DNA of 64,000 bases from Agromyces sp. LHK192 (lineage in GTDB: Bacteria > Actinomycetota > Actinomycetes > Actinomycetales > Microbacteriaceae). The position numbers were made by a program, and so were the translations under genes. Below are positions 16,701-25,849 of the stretch, piece by piece. The notes beneath the pieces were generated by a model. It was given only the letters and a program-made list of their open reading frames with translations. It did no database searches and had not been told where the DNA came from. The DNA lies in assembly GCF_004006235.1 (NCBI RefSeq), contig NZ_CP034753.1:372001-436000 (forward strand), given 5' to 3'. How positions within the stretch are numbered: position 1 is the stretch's first letter; each line of letters begins with the position of its first letter.

Positions 16701-16791
16701 ATTGCTCGAATTCTGCAAGCCGCTTCCGCAATCCGCTGAAATCTGTCGCAATCTGATGGCGGTTTGTTGAAAAGTTGCTTCATTCTGTTGC
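16701..16791 (+). promoter_or_regulatory. Operator cluster before the alpha-glucoside operon
   Basis: ATTGC at 16701-16705, then GCAA at 16715-16718, GCAAT at 16728-16732 and GCAAT at 16748-16752 (exactly 20 bp apart, two helical turns). GTTGC follows at 16774-16778 and 16787-16791. These match the half-sites at the lacI-type gene's own promoter. The stretch is AT-richer than its surroundings and probably holds the promoter, but no unambiguous -10 is assigned. Confidence 0.55.
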
Positions 16792-16871
16792 CCTCATTAC
16801 GTTGACGAACATCGCGACGCCGACGTCCTCCCGACTCGGCCGAGCGCCGCCGAGCAACGAGGAGTGAACAG

Positions 16872-18548
16872 GTGACGATGCCGCTGACGGATGCCGCTGC
16901 GCAGGGCGTGCCGGCCGACGACGCGCAGTGGTGGCGCAGCGCCGTGATCTACCAGGTCTACGTGCGCAGCTTCGCGGACTCCGACGGCGACGGCACCGGC
17001 GACCTGCGCGGGGTGCGCTCCCGGCTGGGGTACCTCAAGGAACTCGGCGTCGACGCGCTCTGGTTCAACCCCTGGTACCCGTCGCCGTTCGCCGACGGCG
17101 GCTACGACGTCGCCGACTACCGCGACATCCACCCGGCGTTCGGCACCCTCGAGGATGCGGAGCAGCTCATCGCCGACGCGCTGGCGCTCGGCATCCGCAC
17201 GATCATCGACATCGTCCCGAACCACATCAGCTCGGAGCATCCGTGGTTCCAGGCGGCGCTGGCCGCCGGCCCGGGCAGCCCCGAGCGGGAACGGTTCTGG
17301 TTCCACCCCGGACGCGGCGCCGGCGGCGACGAGAAGCCGAACGGCTGGGTCTCCGAGTTCACCGGCGAACCGTGGACGCGCACCGTCAACCCCGACGGCA
17401 CGCCCGGCGACTGGTACCTCCACCTCTTCACGCCCGAGCAGCCCGACCTCAACTGGAACCATCCCGATGTGCGGGCCGAGCACGAGGACATCCTGCGCTT
17501 CTGGTTCGACCGCGGCGTCGCGGGCGTACGCATCGACTCGGCGGCGCAGCTGATGAAGCATCCCGACCTGGTCGACTACCCCGAGCAGCCCGGCCCGGGC
17601 GAGCACCCGCACATCGACCGCGACGAACTGCACGACGTGTACCGCTCGTGGCGGGCGATCGCCGACGAGTACGACGGCACGCGCGTCCTGGTGGGCGAGG
17701 TCTGGCTGCCCGACGCCGAGCGGTTCGCGGCCTACCTGCGACCCGACGAGATGCACACCGCGTTCAACTTCGACTTCATGTCCCGGCCGTGGGATGCCTC
17801 GGAGCTGCGCCGCTCGGTCGACCTCATGCTCGACGCGCACGCGCTCGTCGGCGCGCCGAGCACCTGGGTGCTCTCGAACCACGATGTGACCCGCCCGGTC
17901 ACCCGCTACGGCCGGGAGGACTCCAGCTTCGCGTTCGCCAAGAAGCGCTTCGGCACCCCGACCGACGTCGCCCTCGGCACGCGGCGCGCCCGCGCCGCGG
18001 CGTTGTTGACCGCAGCCCTGCCCGGCTCGCTCTACCTCTACCAGGGCGACGAGCTGGGCCTGCCCGAGGTCGAGCTGCCGCGCGACGTGCTCGAGGACCC
18101 GATGCACTTCCGGTCCGAGGGCGTCGACCCCGGCCGGGACGGATGCCGCGTGCCGATGCCCTGGCGCGGCACCGTCGAACCGTTCGGGTTCAGCCCGGAC
18201 GGGTCGTACGCCGCGCCGTGGCTGCCGCAGCCGGCCGCCTGGGCGGGGCTCAGCGTGCAGGCGCAGGAGGCGGACCCGGCCTCGATGCTCTGGCTCTACC
18301 GCCAGGCCCTGCGCATCCGCCGCCGGGAGACCGCCCTCGGCGACGGCCCGATGACCTGGCTCGACAGCGCGCCCGACGTACTCGCGTTCCGCCGGGGGTC
18401 CGGGCCCGACGAGGTCGTCTGCGTCGTCAACCTCGGCGCCGAGCCGATCGAACTTCCGGAGCACCACCACATCCTCCTCGCGAGCTCGCCGCTGGACGGC
18501 GGCCGGCTCCCCACCGACTCGACGGCATGGCTCCGCACCAGGAGCTGA
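16872..18548 (+). CDS. GH13 alpha-glucosidase
   Basis: The 558-residue cytoplasmic enzyme shows all GH13 regions: DIVPNH, the nucleophile D222 in GVRIDSA, the acid/base E276 in LVGEVWL and the transition-state Asp338 in SNHDVTR. The early YQVYVRSFADSDGDGTGDLRG stretch is typical of oligosaccharide-cleaving alpha-glucosidases. No signal peptide is present, which fits intracellular cleavage of imported maltose-like or isomaltose-like sugars. The GTG at 16872 is preferred because GGAG lies 8 nt upstream; an ATG two codons later is the alternative. It is first gene of the operon with the transporter. Confidence 0.92.
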   Translation: MTMPLTDAAAQGVPADDAQWWRSAVIYQVYVRSFADSDGDGTGDLRGVRSRLGYLKELGVDALWFNPWYPSPFADGGYDVADYRDIHPAFGTLEDAEQLIADALALGIRTIIDIVPNHISSEHPWFQAALAAGPGSPERERFWFHPGRGAGGDEKPNGWVSEFTGEPWTRTVNPDGTPGDWYLHLFTPEQPDLNWNHPDVRAEHEDILRFWFDRGVAGVRIDSAAQLMKHPDLVDYPEQPGPGEHPHIDRDELHDVYRSWRAIADEYDGTRVLVGEVWLPDAERFAAYLRPDEMHTAFNFDFMSRPWDASELRRSVDLMLDAHALVGAPSTWVLSNHDVTRPVTRYGREDSSFAFAKKRFGTPTDVALGTRRARAAALLTAALPGSLYLYQGDELGLPEVELPRDVLEDPMHFRSEGVDPGRDGCRVPMPWRGTVEPFGFSPDGSYAAPWLPQPAAWAGLSVQAQEADPASMLWLYRQALRIRRRETALGDGPMTWLDSAPDVLAFRRGSGPDEVVCVVNLGAEPIELPEHHHILLASSPLDGGRLPTDSTAWLRTRS

Positions 18549-18622
18549 TCGTCGACCCCTGCGGCCCCGCCGCGCACCTCCCACCGCACCACACCTGAAC
18601 ACAGCACCGAAAGGACTGGACA

Positions 18623-19984
18623 ATGAAGTCACCACGCAGGATCGCGATCGCGGGCATCGCCACGATCGCGATGGTCGGAGCCCTCGCCGCGTGCAGCCCC
18701 GGAGGGGAGAGCGACGACGGCAAGCTCGAGCTCCGCGTCGCGACGTTCCCACCCGGCGCCGACCAGGCCGCCTACGACGCCTTCGCCGAACAGGAGAAGC
18801 AGTTCGAGGAGGCCAACCCCGACATCGACATCGTCGGACTCGAGTACGAATGGACGGCGCCCACCTTCGCCGCGCAGCTCGCTGGCGGCAGCCTGCCCGA
18901 CGTCTTCACGGTGCCGTTCACCGACACCAAGACGCTCCTCGAGAACGACCAGCTCATGGACGTCACCGCCGAGATCGAGAGCCTCGGCTACTCCGACAAG
19001 TTCAACCCGATCCTCCTCGAGGAGGTCACCGGGTCGGACGGCGCGCTCTACGGCTTCCCGCGGCAGGCCTACGCGAACGGCCTGCACTACAACCGGGCGC
19101 TGTTCGAACAGGCCGGGCTCGACCCCGACAGCCCGCCCACGACGTGGGAAGAGGTCCGTGAGGCCGCGAAGACGATCGCCGAGAAGACCGGCAAGGCCGG
19201 CTACGCGACGATGACCAGCGGCAACACCGGCGGCTGGCAGCTGTCGGTGCAGGCCGACTCGCGCGGTGCCGAACTGCAGACCGACAACGGCGACGGCACT
19301 TACACGTCGACGATCGACAACGACGCGACGAAGGCGACCCTCGAGTACCTGCACGACCTCCGCTGGGAGGACAACTCGATGGGGGCGACGTTCGACCTCG
19401 ACTGGGGCGGCATCAACCAGGAGTTCGCCGCCGGGAACGTCGGCATGTACACGTCGGGCTCCGACGTCTACTACGCCCTCGTGCGCGACTTCGGGCTCGC
19501 GCCCGACGACTACGGCCTGACCGTCATCCCGACGGAGGACGGCGGCGCCGTGCTCGGCGGCGGCGACATCGCCGTCATGCCGCCCACGCTCGACGACGAC
19601 ACCAAGGCCGCAGCGGTCAAGTGGATCGACTGGTACTACATGCAGAAGCTGCTGAACGAGGATGCCGCCGTCGCCGACGCGAAGGCGCTCGCCGACGCCG
19701 ACCAGGCCGTGGGCACGCCCGTGCTGCCGGTGCTCGACCGGGAGACCTACGAGCAGTCGCTCGAGTGGATCGCCCCGTACGTCAACGTGCCGCTCGACCA
19801 GATGACCGGCTTCACCGAGGGGATCTTCGAGCAGACCCCGATCGGCGAGTTCAAGGGTCAGACCCAGCCGATCTACGCGCTCATGGACAACCTGGTGCAG
19901 GCGGTCCTGACCGACGAGAACGCCGACATCGACGCGCTGCTCAAGCAGGTCGACGTCGACGCGCAGGCCCTGCTCGACGAGTGA
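18623..19984 (+). CDS. Alpha-glucoside ABC transporter substrate-binding lipoprotein
   Basis: The 453-residue protein has a lipoprotein signal peptide (IATIAMVGALAAC, Cys at residue 24) followed by a MalE-type extracellular solute-binding domain with FEEANPDIDIVGLEYEWTAP early and a long helical C-terminal lobe. The AAAGGAC ribosome site lies before the ATG. It sits between the glucosidase and the two permease genes, so it should deliver the glucoside to that transporter. Confidence 0.93.
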   Translation: MKSPRRIAIAGIATIAMVGALAACSPGGESDDGKLELRVATFPPGADQAAYDAFAEQEKQFEEANPDIDIVGLEYEWTAPTFAAQLAGGSLPDVFTVPFTDTKTLLENDQLMDVTAEIESLGYSDKFNPILLEEVTGSDGALYGFPRQAYANGLHYNRALFEQAGLDPDSPPTTWEEVREAAKTIAEKTGKAGYATMTSGNTGGWQLSVQADSRGAELQTDNGDGTYTSTIDNDATKATLEYLHDLRWEDNSMGATFDLDWGGINQEFAAGNVGMYTSGSDVYYALVRDFGLAPDDYGLTVIPTEDGGAVLGGGDIAVMPPTLDDDTKAAAVKWIDWYYMQKLLNEDAAVADAKALADADQAVGTPVLPVLDRETYEQSLEWIAPYVNVPLDQMTGFTEGIFEQTPIGEFKGQTQPIYALMDNLVQAVLTDENADIDALLKQVDVDAQALLDE

Positions 19985-20057
19985 TCGGATGCCGCGGCCG
20001 CGTCCTCCCGCGCGGCCGCGGCATCCCGCCCGCTCCACGACACCCGAAGGACCACCG

Positions 20058-21041
20058 ATGACGATGACCCGAACGACGACGGATGCCCCTCCGCCGGCCT
20101 CCGCGCCGGCGCAGCCGCCGGCATCCGTGCGCGCAGTCAGGCGCCGCCGCACCCCGATGACCTGGTTCCGTGGCGGAGGCCTCTGGAACCTCGCGTTCCT
20201 CGCGCCGATGCTGATCGTGTTCGGCGTCTTCAGCTGGGGGCCGATCGCGCAGTCCGTGATCATGAGCTTCCAGGAGACCAACCTGATCACGACGCCCGAG
20301 TGGGTCGGGCTCGACAACTTCGTCCGGGTGCTCAGCGATCCGAACCTCGGCACCGCCGTGGTCAACACCCTCTACTTCGCGCTGCTCGCGCTCGTCTTCG
20401 GATTCCCGCTGCCGATCATCATGGCGGTGCTGATGAGCGAGGTCCGGCGCGGCAAGGGCCTCTACAGCGCGCTCGCCTACCTGCCCGTGGTGGTGCCGCC
20501 GGTCGTCGCGGTGCTGCTCTGGAAGGTGTTCTTCAACGCGTCGCCCGACGGCGTGTTCAACACGGTGCTCGGCTGGTTCGGCATCCCCGCACAGCCGTGG
20601 CTCCAGTCATCCGCGACGGCCATGCCGTCGCTCGTCATCGAGGCGACCTGGGCCGCGGCCGGCGGCTCGATCATCATCTACCTGGCGGCGCTGATCGCGG
20701 TCCCGCCGGAACTGTACGACGCGGCCGAGGTCGACGGCGCCGGCATCTGGCGCAAGATCTGGCACGTCACGCTCCCGCAGCTTCGCGGCATCCTCTTCAT
20801 CATGCTGATCCTGCAGGTGATCGGCACCGCGCAGGTGTTCCTCGAACCGTTCCTGTTCACGGGCGGCGGGCCGAACAACGCGACCCTCACCGTGCTCCTG
20901 CTCATCTACCGATACGCATTCCAGAACAGCCTCGGCGGCGACTACGGCGAGGCGACGGCGCTCAGCCTCATGCTCGCCGTGTTCCTGGGCCTGCTCAGCT
21001 GGCTCTACTTCAAGCTGACCGAACGTTGGAGCACGAATTGA
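20058..21041 (+). CDS. Alpha-glucoside ABC permease, MalF type
   Basis: The 327-residue protein has a Pro/Ala/Arg-rich cytoplasmic N-terminus (about 1-35) followed by six hydrophobic segments. The EAA loop YDAAEVDGAGIWRKIWHVTL contacts the ATPase. The ATG at 20058 has GAAGGA upstream. Its TGA overlaps the TTG start of the next permease. No ATPase gene is present in the operon, implying a shared ATPase. Confidence 0.94.
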   Translation: MTMTRTTTDAPPPASAPAQPPASVRAVRRRRTPMTWFRGGGLWNLAFLAPMLIVFGVFSWGPIAQSVIMSFQETNLITTPEWVGLDNFVRVLSDPNLGTAVVNTLYFALLALVFGFPLPIIMAVLMSEVRRGKGLYSALAYLPVVVPPVVAVLLWKVFFNASPDGVFNTVLGWFGIPAQPWLQSSATAMPSLVIEATWAAAGGSIIIYLAALIAVPPELYDAAEVDGAGIWRKIWHVTLPQLRGILFIMLILQVIGTAQVFLEPFLFTGGGPNNATLTVLLLIYRYAFQNSLGGDYGEATALSLMLAVFLGLLSWLYFKLTERWSTN

Positions 21042-22024
21042 CCACCCCAGGCACCACCGCCCCGGCGACGACGCCGGCCTCGGCCACGCTGCGCGGCAGG
21101 CTCGCGACGGCGACGCGCCGACGCGAGCGCGACGCCCGCGACGATGCGGGGGACCGGAGCATCCTCAGCGACCACGATCGCAAGCGCAGGGGCGTGCGCA
21201 TCTCGATGACGGGGGTGCACCTGTTCCTGTTCGTCGGGCTCGTCATCGCCGGGCTGGGCCCCCTGCTCTGGCTCGCGAAGGCGGCCGTCACGCCGACGCA
21301 GGACACGCTGAGCCAGCCGTTCGCGCTCTGGCCGAACGGGATCGACTGGGCGAACCTGTCGACCGCGTGGAACGACATCCACATCGACCAGTACTTCTGG
21401 AACACGATCGTCGTCGCCGCGGGCTCGTGGTTCTTCCAGGTCTTCATCGCGACGACCGCCGGCTACGCGCTGTCGGTGCTGCGGCCGAAGTACGCGCCGA
21501 TCCTGAACGCGCTCGTCCTCGCGACGCTCTTCATCCCGGCGGTCGTGCTGCTCGTGCCGCTCTACCTGACCATCCTGCATCCGCCCGTGATCGGGGTGTC
21601 GCTGCTCAACACGTACTGGGCGGTGTGGCTGCCTGCGGCGGCGAACGCGTTCAACATCCTGCTGGTCAAGCGGTTCTTCGATTCACTGCCCCGAGAGGTG
21701 TTCGAGGCTGCGAAGACCGACGGTGCGGGCCCGTTCCGGGTGTTCTGGTCGATCGTGCTGCCCATGTCGAGGCCGATCCTCGGCGTGGTGTCGGTGTTCG
21801 CGATCATCGCCGCGTGGAAGGACTTCCTCTGGCCGCTGCTCGTGCTGCCGGACCCGGCCGTGCAGCCGCTGTCGGTGCGGCTGCCCGCGGTGCAGTCGCA
21901 GACCGAGCTCGACGTGTTCCTCGCCGCGCTCGCGATCTCGACGCTGATCCCGGTCGTGCTGTTCCTCGTGTTCCAGCGACTGTTCCTGCGAGGCGCCGGG
22001 CTGGGCGGCGCGGTGAAGGGATGA
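21038..22024 (+). CDS. Alpha-glucoside ABC permease, MalG type
   Basis: The 328-residue product starts at a TTG at 21038 that overlaps the previous stop (TTGA) and is preceded by GGAG. A long charged N-terminal extension (about 60 residues, rich in Arg and Asp) precedes six membrane segments and the EAA loop FEAAKTDGAGPFRVFWSIVL. The frame runs further upstream but inside the preceding gene, so the TTG is the likely start. Last gene of the operon. Confidence 0.9.
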   Translation: MTTPGTTAPATTPASATLRGRLATATRRRERDARDDAGDRSILSDHDRKRRGVRISMTGVHLFLFVGLVIAGLGPLLWLAKAAVTPTQDTLSQPFALWPNGIDWANLSTAWNDIHIDQYFWNTIVVAAGSWFFQVFIATTAGYALSVLRPKYAPILNALVLATLFIPAVVLLVPLYLTILHPPVIGVSLLNTYWAVWLPAAANAFNILLVKRFFDSLPREVFEAAKTDGAGPFRVFWSIVLPMSRPILGVVSVFAIIAAWKDFLWPLLVLPDPAVQPLSVRLPAVQSQTELDVFLAALAISTLIPVVLFLVFQRLFLRGAGLGGAVKG

Positions 22025-22072
22025 CGGCCGCGCCCGATTTCCGTTCGGGGTGCCGCGTGGGTTAGACTCTCG

Positions 22073-22078
22073 TGGTTG
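22073..22078 (+). promoter_or_regulatory. -10 element for tRNA-Arg
   Basis: TAGACT lies 34 nt before the tRNA 5' end, giving a short leader typical of tRNA genes. A good -35 is not obvious, as is common in this genome. Confidence 0.45.
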
Positions 22079-22112
22079 CCTGATCGCAGAGATGTGCCGG
22101 GCTGCATCCCAT

Positions 22113-22185
22113 GCGCCCGTAGCTCAATGGATAGAGCATCTGACTACGGATCAGAAGGTTGGGGGTTCGAGTCCCTCCGGGCGCA
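22113..22185 (+). tRNA. tRNA-Arg(ACG)
   Basis: A complete cloverleaf is visible. The acceptor arms GCGCCCG and CGGGCGC pair perfectly. The D arm is GCTC...GAGC and the anticodon stem TCTGA/TCAGA encloses loop CTACGGA with anticodon ACG. The T arm is GGGGGTTCGAGTCCCTC, and A is the discriminator base. CCA is not encoded. The ACG anticodon (read as ICG after TadA deamination) ties in with the tadA gene at 36.1 kb. Confidence 0.97.
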
Positions 22186-22222
22186 CACTGCGCAAGCAGA
22201 CAGAACTGTGTTGAGACAGTGA

Positions 22223-22252
22223 ACGAACGGCCCGCGGAAGCGGGCCGTTCGT
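22223..22252 (+). terminator. Terminator after tRNA-Arg
   Basis: ACGAACGGCCCGC and GCGGGCCGTTCGT pair perfectly over 13 bp around a four-base GGAA loop. The tail is only weakly T-rich, as in many actinobacterial terminators. It lies 38 bp after the tRNA. Confidence 0.8.
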
Positions 22253-22387
22253 GTCTCCGGGGGCGTTCGGTCCCCGCTGGGAATCGGCTGAACATGGACG
22301 CTCGGCCTCCGGATCGCCGGTGCGCGGTTCCGGCTCTGGTGGTTATGCTCCAATCACGACCGTTCTCCCGTGATCAAGGGTTCGCAT

Positions 22388-23728
22388 ATGTGGGGTGTGC
22401 AATCCGGCGACCAAGCCGTTCCCACGATCGCGAACCTGGTGGTCGGTCGGGGTGGCCAGGCGTGCGTGCGGCGCGTGCTCGCCCTCATGATCGCCATCGC
22501 GTTCGCGATCGTGACGTTCCAGTTGCTCGAGCACCGACCCGGCGGGTTGCCGTTGCACACCGCGGCCATGTTCTGGGCGCTCCCCGCCGTGGCCGGGGGA
22601 GCCGGGATCGGGGCCGCGATCCTCGGTGCGTCCGCATCGCCGTCCACCCTCGCGGTGCTGAACCGGCACGGGTTCCGGGTGGTCGTCGCGCGCTATCGTG
22701 CCGGTACCAACGGCCTGTCGTGGGCGGCGATCGGACTCCTCGCCGTGCACTTCACGGCCGAGGCGTTCCGCCCCCTGCCCGGCGGGCCGATCCTCGCAGG
22801 CGCGGTGCTCGCATCCGTGCTCGGCATCGCGACGGGCCGGCTGCACGCGTCGGCCGCCGACCACGAGGCCTATCGCACCTTCAACCTCGTCGCCATGCTG
22901 CTCGCCGCGGGCGCGCTCGCCAGCATGTCGCTCACGCCGACCGGACCGTGGTGGTCGGTCAACTTCAGCACGCTGGGCACCTCGGACGACCTCGCCGCCG
23001 CATGCTTCAACATCGCCATCATCGTGGCCGGACTCGCGATGGCGGCACTCGGTCCGGCGATGAGCCGTGCGCTCAGGGTTCCGCGGTTCGGGCTCCGGCG
23101 CGGCGGCCTGGCGACGATCCGCGCGCTCATCGTCCTGATCGGGGTGAGCCTCGCCGGAGTCGGCCTGGTGCCGATCGACGGCGCCACGGTGCTCCACAAC
23201 GTGTTCGCGTGCACCGCCGCGGCGGGGTTCGCAGCACTCGCGGTCGGCATCCGCGGCTTCGCCAGATGGATGCCGCTCAGGCTGGTCGTCTTCTCGTACT
23301 GCGCGGTCGCCGTCGAGGTCGGCGCGATGATCGCGTACGACGGGTTGGACCTGTTCAACCTCACGGTGTTCGAGATCGTGGCGTTCTCGCTCGTGTTCGC
23401 CTGGCTCATCGCGCTCGTCGCCACCACGCACGGCGGGGAGCACGGCGAAGCGGCCCGTGCGCGCCGGCACCTCGGGCGTCGCCGTCGACGTCGGGGTGTG
23501 GCCCATCCGCATCCCGGCGCCGCGGCAAGGGGCCTGCGCCGTCCACCTCGCAGCGGGCGCCGCGGCAGGTCGGGTGGTCTTCGCGTCGGGTCGTCCCGGC
23601 GTCGCGACGGCGTCGAGCCGGAGCCGGTGGGCGCGGCCTGCGATCGACGCGGCCCGCCGAGGAGCCTCCCGATTCAGGCCGATCGGAATACTCCGCAGGC
23701 CGGTGCGTTGGCCTCGGTGAGGCGATGA
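22388..23728 (+). CDS. DUF998-like multi-span membrane protein with anomalous C-terminal tail
   Basis: About eight hydrophobic segments fill residues 20-345, with the pattern of DUF998 family membrane proteins (for example THFTAEAFRPLPG-like loops and FGLRRGGLATIRALIVLIG). AAGGG lies 7 nt before the ATG at 22388; a GTG at 22370 is an alternative. From about residue 355 the sequence becomes a roughly 90-residue Arg/Gly/Pro-rich tail unlike a folded domain. A frameshift near 23460 that lost the original stop, or a recently gained extension, would explain it. Function unknown. Confidence 0.65.
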   Translation: MWGVQSGDQAVPTIANLVVGRGGQACVRRVLALMIAIAFAIVTFQLLEHRPGGLPLHTAAMFWALPAVAGGAGIGAAILGASASPSTLAVLNRHGFRVVVARYRAGTNGLSWAAIGLLAVHFTAEAFRPLPGGPILAGAVLASVLGIATGRLHASAADHEAYRTFNLVAMLLAAGALASMSLTPTGPWWSVNFSTLGTSDDLAAACFNIAIIVAGLAMAALGPAMSRALRVPRFGLRRGGLATIRALIVLIGVSLAGVGLVPIDGATVLHNVFACTAAAGFAALAVGIRGFARWMPLRLVVFSYCAVAVEVGAMIAYDGLDLFNLTVFEIVAFSLVFAWLIALVATTHGGEHGEAARARRHLGRRRRRRGVAHPHPGAAARGLRRPPRSGRRGRSGGLRVGSSRRRDGVEPEPVGAACDRRGPPRSLPIQADRNTPQAGALASVRR

Positions 23729-23744
23729 CGGCAGGAGGCATCCG

Positions 23745-24035
23745 ATGAGCAGCGAGGCGATCGCGATCACGCGCAACACGACGCGTGGTCGGTACGAGGT
23801 CGAGATCGACGGCGAGGTCGCGGCGTTCGCGATGTACCGGGAGGAACCCGGACGCATCGTCTTCACCCACACCGTGGTGAGGCCCGAGTTCGAGGGCCGC
23901 GGCATCGGCAGTCGCCTCGCGTCGCACGTGCTCGACGAGGCGGTCGAGCACGGGCTCGAGATCGTGCCCGAGTGCCCCTTCATCGCGTCGTACATCGAGC
24001 AGCACCCCGAGTACTCGACGTACGTGGCCGCCTGA
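23745..24035 (+). CDS. Small GNAT-fold N-acetyltransferase (YjdJ/GATD-like)
   Basis: The 96-residue protein carries the short GNAT core with FTHTVVRPEFEGRGIGSRLASHVLDEA, the acetyl-CoA pyrophosphate loop of the single-domain NAT family, and the closing CPFIASYIEQHPEY typical of this group. AGGAGG lies upstream of the ATG. Substrates of the family are unknown. It follows the DUF998-like gene by 16 bp. Confidence 0.87.
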   Translation: MSSEAIAITRNTTRGRYEVEIDGEVAAFAMYREEPGRIVFTHTVVRPEFEGRGIGSRLASHVLDEAVEHGLEIVPECPFIASYIEQHPEYSTYVAA

Positions 24036-24296
24036 CCGCGTCGATCGCGAAGCGCACGGCGCCGTCCACCCCTGTTCGGGGGCGGGTGAGGAAACGCCGT
24101 CGGGCGTTACGATTCGAGCAAACCCGAGTCGGACCAGCGCCGACGAGGCCGCGCGCGGCCTTCGATCCCGAACGATCGGCGGGAGCTGACTCGCCGGGCT
24201 CAGTTCGGGTCGCCCGGCGGGAATGGCCTCCGATGGGGGTCGCGGTGGGGCGGGAGGTAGGGTTCCCGTCCCACCGTCATTCCCGCTCCCGGGTCG

Positions 24297-24770
24297 TCAG
24301 GCCTCGACGACTGGTGCCTCGGGGCCGGCGTCGCCGGTGATGCCGATGCGCAGCCGGTCGCAGAGCGCGGCGAGGGTCGCGAGTTCCTCGTCGTCGAGCA
24401 CTGCCCCGACGTTGCGCGAGATCGCGTCCATGTGGACGAACGCGACCTGGCGGAACAGGCTGAAGCCCTTCGGCGTGAGGGCGACGACGGTGCCCCGCCC
24501 GTCGAGCGGATCCTCGCTCTTCTCGACGAGGCCGCGCGCGACCAGGCGGTCGATGAGCCGGCTCACGCTCGGCTGCGTGATGAGCACCTGCCGGTTGAGT
24601 TCACGGAGCCGCAGCCGACGACCGGGTGCCCGGGAGATGTTGAAGAGCACGTCGTACTCGTTCAACGACATGATGTCGGACGGGAACTCCGCGGACAGGG
24701 TGCGCATCACGCTGACCTGGGCGCGGAAGAGCGACTCCCATGCGGAGACGGTCTGAATGCGTTCGGCCAC
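24297..24770 (-). CDS. MarR-family transcriptional regulator
   Basis: The 157-residue protein has the MarR winged helix: LRLRELNRQVLITQPSVSRLIDRLVARGLVEKSEDPLDGRGTVVALTPKG (about 58-107) includes recognition helix and wing with the DxRG motif, flanked by dimerisation helices. The GTG at 24770 with GGAG upstream is preferred over longer frames because it fits the family length. A 19-bp palindrome 30 bp upstream suggests autoregulation. No obvious target enzyme is adjacent. Confidence 0.88.
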   Translation of the reverse strand: MAERIQTVSAWESLFRAQVSVMRTLSAEFPSDIMSLNEYDVLFNISRAPGRRLRLRELNRQVLITQPSVSRLIDRLVARGLVEKSEDPLDGRGTVVALTPKGFSLFRQVAFVHMDAISRNVGAVLDDEELATLAALCDRLRIGITGDAGPEAPVVEA

Positions 24771-24799
24771 GGCGGCTCCGTTCGGTACACGGTCGGACT

Positions 24800-24818
24800 G
24801 GTTCAACAATACGGAACC
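24800..24818 (-). promoter_or_regulatory. MarR operator candidate
   Basis: GGTTC and GAACC are perfect inverted arms with nine bases between, a 19-bp site of the size bound by MarR dimers, 30 bp upstream of the regulator's GTG. Flanking GGAC/GTCC bases lengthen the partial symmetry. Confidence 0.55.
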
Positions 24819-24832
24819 GTCCGGACATGAGT

Positions 24833-24866
24833 GAGGGCCGGTCGCAGAGGCTGGCGACCGACCCTC
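24833..24866. other. Stable hairpin in the marR upstream region
   Basis: GAGGG-CC-GGTCGC pairs with GCGACC-GA-CCCTC around an 8-base loop, giving two helices of 5 and 6 bp with a 2x2 internal loop. There is no T-tract. It may be a structured 5' leader element or a terminator remnant. Confidence 0.4.
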
Positions 24867-25063
24867 TCCCTTGCACCAAGAGTGTCCTGCAATCACATTC
24901 CGCACCGACCGCCACAGCAAACAGTCGGTGCTCTTCGAATATATAACGGATAGGTAACGAGCGCTAGTTATCGTTCCGTGATTTTTCGTCAGGCCCCGGT
25001 CTTCGGTTCGATGCCCGCTCCGTCGGGCCTGGGTGTCGCGTCGACGCGGCATATGGTTGGCGG

Positions 25064-25849
25064 GTGAGCTCCCATCGATTGCGCCGTATCGCCGGCCTGC
25101 TGCTGCTCGCGGCGGTCACGGCCGGCGGGTTGAGCGGCTGCGCGGTCGACTACTTCGCGAAGACGAACGAGGGGCAGCAGCGCGTCGACCAGGCCATCGC
25201 TGCGGCCGGTCTGCAGGACGTCGTCGAGGCGGAATTCTCCTGCACGGGAGCCCTTCCGCTGACGGCGACCACCTGCCGGCCGAAGGTGACGATCACGACC
25301 GACGATCTCGACGACGTCCAGGCGGCGATCGGGATCCAGGCACTTCGAGCCGAGCCGGATGAGTCGCGCTGGACCCTCGTCTATCAGGGACGCGTCTACC
25401 GCGGCGCACCGGACGACCTGCGTCGCGCCGAGGCGATCGCCCCGACCCTGCCGACCGACGCCGACGTCGACGAGGTCCTGCTGGCGGCGGACGGGTACAC
25501 GCTCTGGCTCGACGGCGTCACGACGTTCGATCGGCTGTGCCGCATCGCGACCTCGGCTGATCCGGCGCCGTCGATCACCTCGCGTTCCGCAGGCGCCCCC
25601 GACCTGGAGATCCGTGCGGATGCCCCGGGCTCGGACGGCTTCGCGGAGGCGTGCGGCTTCGCCGACACGGCGATCGACGACCTCGGCGGTGCACACCTCA
25701 CCCGGGTCGGGCTCTCGCGGGCGGAGGACGGGCTCGTCGAGGTGACCGTCATCTCGGACTCCGAGCAGGCGAGGGACGCGGCCGTTGCGTGGGCCGAGAC
25801 CGTCACCGTGCCGAGCGGCGTCGACCTGGACGTCGGCGTCTACTACTGA
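25064..25849 (+). CDS. Secreted lipoprotein of unknown function
   Basis: The 261-residue protein has a lipoprotein signal (LLLLAAVTAGGLSGC, Cys at residue 26). A polar exported domain follows with three further Cys (SFC-type positions near 66, 77 and 165-205). No domain family is recognised. The -10 element TATGGT (25052-25057) ends 6 nt before the GTG start, so the transcript is probably leaderless. Confidence 0.75.
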   Translation: MSSHRLRRIAGLLLLAAVTAGGLSGCAVDYFAKTNEGQQRVDQAIAAAGLQDVVEAEFSCTGALPLTATTCRPKVTITTDDLDDVQAAIGIQALRAEPDESRWTLVYQGRVYRGAPDDLRRAEAIAPTLPTDADVDEVLLAADGYTLWLDGVTTFDRLCRIATSADPAPSITSRSAGAPDLEIRADAPGSDGFAEACGFADTAIDDLGGAHLTRVGLSRAEDGLVEVTVISDSEQARDAAVAWAETVTVPSGVDLDVGVYY

